From Heliomarina baculiformis (GTDB lineage Bacteria > Pseudomonadota > Alphaproteobacteria > Rhodobacterales > Rhodobacteraceae): a DNA stretch of 64,000 nt. Below the pieces are notes generated by a model that saw only the letters and a list, made by a program, of their open reading frames with translations, was not told where the DNA came from and ran no database searches. Positions 59,948-64,000 of this stretch are shown piece after piece (within the stretch, counting starts at the first letter, position 1; every line of letters starts with the position of its first letter). The stretch lies in the NCBI RefSeq assembly GCF_019966545.1, contig NZ_JAIMIC010000012.1:38125-102124 (forward strand). The letters are read 5' to 3'. The position numbers were made by a program, and so were the translations under genes.

Positions 59948-60481
59948 CTACGATGCTTTTTGGGCGCGCCGACGTGCAATGTAGATGCCGCCAAGCGCAG
60001 TCAAAAGCATTCCGCCTGCCGCCGGAAGCGGTACCGCTGCCGGAGCCTCGGTCAACAGGACGACAGTGACGAGATTACCTGCTCTTCCTGCTTCACCATC
60101 GACGAAGAGTTCAAGCGTATCGAGTGCGCTCATGGACAGGTTGAGGCTTGCCGCACCTGTGCCGTTCGTCGGGGTGATAGGAAGTACAACGGAAGGAAGC
60201 CCATTGAACGAGTAGGTGAGCTCAATGGAGTTGCCGCCGATCAGAAACGGGTTGACCGTCGCTGTCAGTAGCAGTTCCAGATCGTCCATTGCCGTGATGG
60301 TAGCCGACGTACCGGCATAGAGGTCGAATGCTTCGGCATCAGCAAACCCCTTGGCAGTGTCACCGGCAGAGAGCGATACGGGTGTATTGAAGATTCCGCT
60401 GGTGGTGACCGCCGCCGACGATATCGTGGCGTAGAGAGAGAAGATCGCCGCTAGGGCGAGTACTATAGGCTTTCGGAACAT
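59948..60481 (-). CDS. VPLPA-CTERM sorting domain protein
   Basis: This 177-residue secreted protein has a signal peptide (PIVLALAAIFSLYATISSAA) and a beta-rich body. The C-terminal sorting signal is VPLPAAGGMLLTALGGIYIARRRAQ: VPLPA motif, hydrophobic helix and arginines. Such proteins are handled by an exosortase and transferred to the cell surface or exopolysaccharide. No exosortase is in the window. The body shows no known enzymatic motif. Confidence 0.85.
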   Translation of the reverse strand: MFRKPIVLALAAIFSLYATISSAAVTTSGIFNTPVSLSAGDTAKGFADAEAFDLYAGTSATITAMDDLELLLTATVNPFLIGGNSIELTYSFNGLPSVVLPITPTNGTGAASLNLSMSALDTLELFVDGEAGRAGNLVTVVLLTEAPAAVPLPAAGGMLLTALGGIYIARRRAQKAS

Positions 60482-60705
60482 GACTTTTCTCCTGAACTAG
60501 GAAATCCGACTCACTTGTTATTGGACTGTCGGTCCCCAAGCTCAATCTACACAAAGCAAGGATCTAATCAAAGTTAATCCAAGTGATTGTTTACGAAACG
60601 CGTCCCGTGCGGTCGAAAATGAGGCATTTTTATGACGTGATTGCGCAACCAGATACAGAATTGTTTACCGAAACGCAGTTTTCGCGTTCGCGACACCGGT
60701 CTTTT
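60482..60705. other. Intergenic region without recognised gene
   Basis: These 224 bases of lower GC lie between the VPLPA-CTERM gene start and the DUF302 gene end. They should carry the promoter of the VPLPA-CTERM gene. No gene, RNA or repeat was seen. Confidence 0.5.
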
Positions 60706-61167
60706 TCAGTTGCCATCGCCGATGGCAGACCGTGCAATCGAATCAAGCAGAGATTGAACTTCCTTCATCGGACCCTCGGGAAAGTTTCGAAAACCTATGG
60801 TAACGTTTTCCCCTACAGGTTGCGCGACAAAAATATCGTAGGGGCAGAAGCCGATGTTGAGCGGGTCCGCCTCCATCATCTTGCGGGAAAGCACCGCAGA
60901 GCAGAAGCTGTAGACTTCGGCGTGTTCAAAGATGATCTTCTCGGAACCGACATCTTCGCGTGTCCGCGCCAACATCTCGCCGACATGATTCTGACCGTCG
61001 ATAACAAGCCCACGATCAAGAATGGCGCTTTCAAGTCCGAACACGACATCGTCGAAACTCTGGTCTGTTTCATACGACACGATTTCCTGAGCGGTTATTG
61101 CGATCGGGATCGTTCCGATCAGGGCAGCAAGCATAAGGCGTAGCACGACAGAAACCCCATAGTTCAA
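60706..61167 (-). CDS. DUF302 domain exported protein
   Basis: This 153-residue protein has a signal peptide (VVLRLMLAALIGTIPIAITAQ) and a DUF302 fold: SYETDQSFDDVVFGLESAILDRGLVIDG near the start, YSFCSAVLSRKMMEADPLNIGFCPYDIFVA in the middle and VTIGFRNF near the end. Two Cys (in SFCSA and GFCPY) may form a disulphide. Periplasmic location is expected; function unknown. It is divergent from msrP. Confidence 0.85.
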   Translation of the reverse strand: MNYGVSVVLRLMLAALIGTIPIAITAQEIVSYETDQSFDDVVFGLESAILDRGLVIDGQNHVGEMLARTREDVGSEKIIFEHAEVYSFCSAVLSRKMMEADPLNIGFCPYDIFVAQPVGENVTIGFRNFPEGPMKEVQSLLDSIARSAIGDGN

Positions 61168-61320
61168 CTTGTCGTCTTATTAACAGACAAGCGGGGAAAT
61201 TGGCAGCGTTTACAAAAGCCATAAGGTTACAATCTGGTCTCTCCATCGTGAGATGAATTGGTTTGGCCTGTGAAAGGCTCTGTCCTACATATGTTTGAAA
61301 GCTGCTGAGGAGGAAGCCGT

Positions 61321-62217
61321 ATGGCTTTTCGCTGGAAGAACGACCTGACTGCAAAAGATGTCACGCCAAAGAGCCTGTATATGAACCGTCGCCAGATCAT
61401 GGCCGGATTGTCCGGGCTTGGTCTTGCGTCGATCGGTGGCAAGGCGGCGGCCGAGGAGCTTGAGCCGAACAGCTACGAAGAGATCACCAGCTATAACAAT
61501 TTCTACGAATTCGGCACCGGCAAGGGCGATCCGGCAGAAAACGCGCATATGCTGACGACCTCGCCTTGGAGCGTTGAAATCGACGGGCTTGTCGATAAGC
61601 CCGGATCGTACGATTTTCAAGAAATCATGTCGAACATGACAATCGAAGAGCGGATATATCGTTTTCGCTGTGTCGAGGCTTGGTCGATGGTCATCCCTTG
61701 GCAGGGTTTCGAACTCGCCGACCTCTTGGATATGGTCGGCGTCCAGCAAGGCGCAAAATACTTGGCTTTCCAGACGGCCTTCCGTCCTGAAGAGATGCCG
61801 GGCGTCAGGTATGCGGTTTTGGACTGGCCTTACGTTGAAGGCTTGCGGCTTGACGAGGCGCGGCATCCGCTGACGATCATGGCCACTGGAATCTATGACC
61901 AGCGGATCCCGAACCAGAACGGCGCGCCCCTGCGTCTGGTCGTGCCATGGAAATATGGTTTCAAGTCGATCAAGTCGATCGTCCGGATCACCGCGACCGA
62001 TCAGGAACCCCCGACAAGCTGGAACAAGGCGAACGCCGGGGAATACGGGTTCTATAGTAATGTGAACCCGAACGTCGATCACCCGCGCTGGAGCCAGGCG
62101 ACCGAGCGGCGGATCGGTGGAGGTTTATTCGCCAGCCGGCAGGACACCTTGATGTTCAATGGCTATGACGAAGTTGCCAGCCTTTACGAAGGTATGGATT
62201 TGGCCAAGAATTTCTGA
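61321..62217 (+). CDS. msrP: Protein-methionine-sulfoxide reductase, catalytic subunit
   Basis: This 298-residue molybdopterin enzyme (YedY type) repairs oxidised methionine in periplasmic proteins. A twin-arginine signal ([20 protein letters not shown]) directs export. The molybdenum-ligand Cys lies in [24 protein letters not shown], and the C-terminal [19 protein letters not shown] is diagnostic. GAGGAGGAAG precedes the ATG. The membrane haem partner msrQ follows after 7 bases. Confidence 0.96.
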   Translation: MAFRWKNDLTAKDVTPKSLYMNRRQIMAGLSGLGLASIGGKAAAEELEPNSYEEITSYNNFYEFGTGKGDPAENAHMLTTSPWSVEIDGLVDKPGSYDFQEIMSNMTIEERIYRFRCVEAWSMVIPWQGFELADLLDMVGVQQGAKYLAFQTAFRPEEMPGVRYAVLDWPYVEGLRLDEARHPLTIMATGIYDQRIPNQNGAPLRLVVPWKYGFKSIKSIVRITATDQEPPTSWNKANAGEYGFYSNVNPNVDHPRWSQATERRIGGGLFASRQDTLMFNGYDEVASLYEGMDLAKNF

Positions 62218-62224
62218 TCCGAAG

Positions 62225-62836
62225 ATGAACCACCTCAACACCCTGTTGCGCAAACTGCCCGTCTGGGTCGTTTACCTCGTGCTTGCACTGCCCCCGTTCT
62301 GGTATCTTTATCTCGGCCTGACCGGGGGGCTTGGGGTCGAGCCGATCAAGGCGCTCGAGCATGAACTGGGTGAACTGGCCTTGATCTTCCTGATCATAGG
62401 GTTGTCGGTCACGCCGCTTCGACGTTTCCTCGGCCTGAACCTGATGAAGTTTCGCCGCGCCATCGGCGTGATGACTTTCTATTACGTTGCCTGTCACCTG
62501 CTGGTCTGGCTGATGCTCGATGTGCAGGATCCGGCGCGGATTTGGGCGGATATCGTAAAGCGTCCATATATTACTGTGGGAATGGCCGCGTTCGTCTTGC
62601 TCCTTCCTCTGGCGGTAACGTCGAACAATCTGTCCGTCCGGAAACTGGGTGCCAAATGGCGGAAGTTGCATAAGCTCGTTTATCCTGCGGCCATCCTCGG
62701 GGCCGTGCATTTCGTGATGCTGGCCAAGGGATTCCAGATCGAACCGCTGATCTATCTAGCTATTATCATGGTTCTGCTGGCTCTTCGATTGATGCCGCGC
62801 GCGGCGGCACAGTATGTACAGCGAAAGCTTTCCTGA
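62225..62836 (+). CDS. msrQ: Haem-binding membrane subunit MsrQ
   Basis: This 203-residue integral membrane protein (YedZ type) has about six helices and feeds electrons to MsrP. Haem-ligand His residues are in MTFYYVACHLLVWLM, WRKLHKLVYPAAILGAVHFVM and the first helix region. The ATG at 62225 gives the normal start MNHLNTLLRKLPVWVVYLVL; the longer ORF overlapping msrP is unlikely. Confidence 0.95.
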   Translation: MNHLNTLLRKLPVWVVYLVLALPPFWYLYLGLTGGLGVEPIKALEHELGELALIFLIIGLSVTPLRRFLGLNLMKFRRAIGVMTFYYVACHLLVWLMLDVQDPARIWADIVKRPYITVGMAAFVLLLPLAVTSNNLSVRKLGAKWRKLHKLVYPAAILGAVHFVMLAKGFQIEPLIYLAIIMVLLALRLMPRAAAQYVQRKLS

Positions 62837-62967
62837 GACTTGAACCAATCGGATCATTTCTACGGGCATCTTCTTTCATATAGCTGAAGATATCCATGCG
62901 TTCGGGGGCCGGTGTCCTGCGGCAGAGAAAGAGTCGGGCGGTGTAAGACACATCGAAGTCGATCAGC

Positions 62968-63660
62968 GTGGCCGCCGTTGCCATTATCGCCACCTCTTCT
63001 GCGCCGGCTTCAACCCTCGACTTGACTGATGGAAATGTCGTTGCCGGATTTGTAGCCTATAGCATTGTCATTCCCTTCAACGGTTTTGCCGAACTGCCAG
63101 AAGGCGTAGCTTTCGCATTTGCTACCTCTGGGCAGTTCCCCCGCATCGGAACCTGAAGCACGGTTATATTCATCCGGCCAACCCTGTGCAGGCAATCGAT
63201 GGGCGCTAGTCACGCCGTCCTGTTCCATGTCAGTCGATCACTATGAGAGGCTGGACGCCTGTACAGGCTTTGACGCACGTTACCTAGTAAATGCTCATTC
63301 GATGTCACGGCGTCCGGCGTGAATTCATTCGGCAGTGGCATCTCTACCGTGGAAAGCCTGTCGAACAATACGCCGGTGTCGGGGTCTTTTGTCGGTGGGC
63401 CGCTCAACTTGTGCGCCGGCCAGAGCTAAACCTTCTTCGCCGCCAAACGCGGCGCTACGGCCTCGAGCTTTATCTTTGGTTTCGAGTTCACGGGGACCGA
63501 TGGTGAAGTTTTGCCTTTGCCCGCGGGCCTGTCGTTCATGCTCGGTGTGCATGGACTGTTCGGGCTGGAAGTCGCAGATCCGCTGCGTGAGACGGCACCC
63601 CTTCCTGTTTACCTGCCGCTCGCATCTCTGGTGCGAGCGGCATTCGTTTTGGGCAGGTGA
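62968..63660 (+). pseudogene. Decayed VPLPA-CTERM protein gene
   Basis: One frame shows a secreted N-terminus (AAVAIIATSSAPASTLDLTDG, 62968-63050), body pieces (VTASGVNSFGSGISTVESLS) and then GFEFTGTDGEV-LPLPAGLSFMLGVHGLFGL, clearly a VPLPA-CTERM tail. Stops interrupt the frame at 63154, 63244, 63271 and 63427. The terminal Arg cluster is lost, replaced by EVADPL. No working product is expected. Confidence 0.65.
63616..63640. terminator. Hairpin at end of the VPLPA pseudogene
   Basis: CCGCTCGCA and TGCGAGCGG form a 9-bp perfect stem with loop TCTCTGG, followed by CATTCGTTTT. It probably was the terminator of the decayed gene. Confidence 0.6.
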
Positions 63661-64000
63661 ATCGGATGACTCGTTGGGTGAATCGGGTGACGCTGGGTCA
63701 GATTCACGCGGATTCCCGCATCCCTTGGGGATAAGCGGGTGGATAAGTCGAAATCGAACCCGGATTCGGATTTCGAACGAACCCGGCGAGTGACACCTTA
63801 CAGCTTTTCTCAAAAATTTCCGGAGTCAAGTATTTGATAACATGCAATATTATGCTTTTTTGAAAAAAAGATGATGTCTTTCTCAAAAAAGCCCTTGCGG
63901 ATATCCGGGGTCATCCGTAAATACCCCTTCACCGGCGGCGCTGAGGCGCTGACGGGGCGCCAGACGGGCGGTACGGACGGAGACGGACGGGATCGCAACG
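63661..64000. other. Terminal region without a recognised gene
   Basis: These 340 bases contain no supported gene. Features seen are two TTATCC-type words on the minus strand near 63729-63747 (CTTATCCCC and CTTATCCAC), similar to DnaA boxes, and then an AT-rich block at about 63805-63890 rich in A and T runs (TTTTTTGAAAAAAAG). The last 80 bases turn GC-rich again. Confidence 0.4.

Noticed and set aside
63826..63862. dif-like XerCD site in the AT-rich block
   Set aside because: The arms match the dif consensus poorly (about 7 of 11 in one arm); too weak to call.
1..64000. CRISPR arrays, insertion sequences, prophage
   Set aside because: No regularly spaced repeats, transposase, integrase or phage structural genes were seen.

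Overview
The window reads as a chromosomal segment of a high-GC marine alphaproteobacterium of the Rhodobacterales (Roseobacter) type. Supporting signs are the direct-repeat SOS box GTTC-N7-GTTC, the TRAP transporter, the Entner-Doudoroff genes, VPLPA-type C-terminal sorting motifs, the MoxR/DUF58/BatA-DUF4159 operon, and a Box (benzoyl-CoA epoxidation) pathway. No CRISPR array, transposase, prophage or rRNA operon was seen. Two tRNA genes are present, Arg-CCT and Val-GAC.

Layout. 1-2496: 3' end of a thiolase, paaK and a TetR regulator (phenylacetate-type cluster). 2520-5177: palindromic repeat, an orphan imuB behind a LexA site, a cytochrome c'-like ORF and an I78-type lipoprotein. 5323-12012: four genes with 4-bp overlaps on the minus strand (moxR, DUF58, BatA/DUF4159, glutamine-amidotransferase-like). 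12091-16081: DUF1285, edd, eda and hyi, with a GntR-like operator before edd. 16144-20433: polA and an M20 deacylase. 20572-27093: a signalling island of two PAS histidine kinases, a lone receiver, an HPt protein and a receiver protein with a degenerate GGDEF-like tail. 27379-28079: two small membrane proteins.

28222-47964 is an aromatic catabolic island of about 20 kb, almost all on the plus strand. It holds gentisate dioxygenase, fumarylpyruvate hydrolase and 3-hydroxybenzoate 6-hydroxylase; a TRAP transporter; a crotonase/MarR/feruloyl-CoA-synthase-like unit behind a perfect palindrome; then benzoate-CoA ligase, an alpha/beta hydrolase, a DUF309 protein, boxC, boxB, a 58-residue four-cysteine protein, boxA, a thioesterase, boxR and a degenerate 3-hydroxyacyl-CoA dehydrogenase. 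Repeated TGCA-N6-TGCA-type sites lie before dctP, the benzoate-CoA ligase gene, boxC and boxR. They suggest that BoxR controls both benzoate activation/epoxidation and the TRAP transporter. BoxD and a maleylpyruvate isomerase are not in the window, so they must lie elsewhere or be replaced.

47922-64000 is more ordinary: ycaQ-like, a GntR/LacI-type repressor, two tRNAs, an N-formylglutamate-amidohydrolase-like gene, dinB, a NUDIX gene, pyrF, a low-complexity membrane protein, clpB with a sigma-32-type promoter, a frameshifted RTX gene, a VPLPA-CTERM protein, a DUF302 protein and msrPQ. The last 1.1 kb has no intact gene but carries the ruins of a second VPLPA-CTERM gene.

The best candidates for new biology are the CxxCxxCxxxC microprotein translationally coupled to boxA, the active-site-less dehydrogenase next to boxR, the BoxR-type site in front of a TRAP transporter, and a palindromic repeat family found in three convergent intergenic regions.
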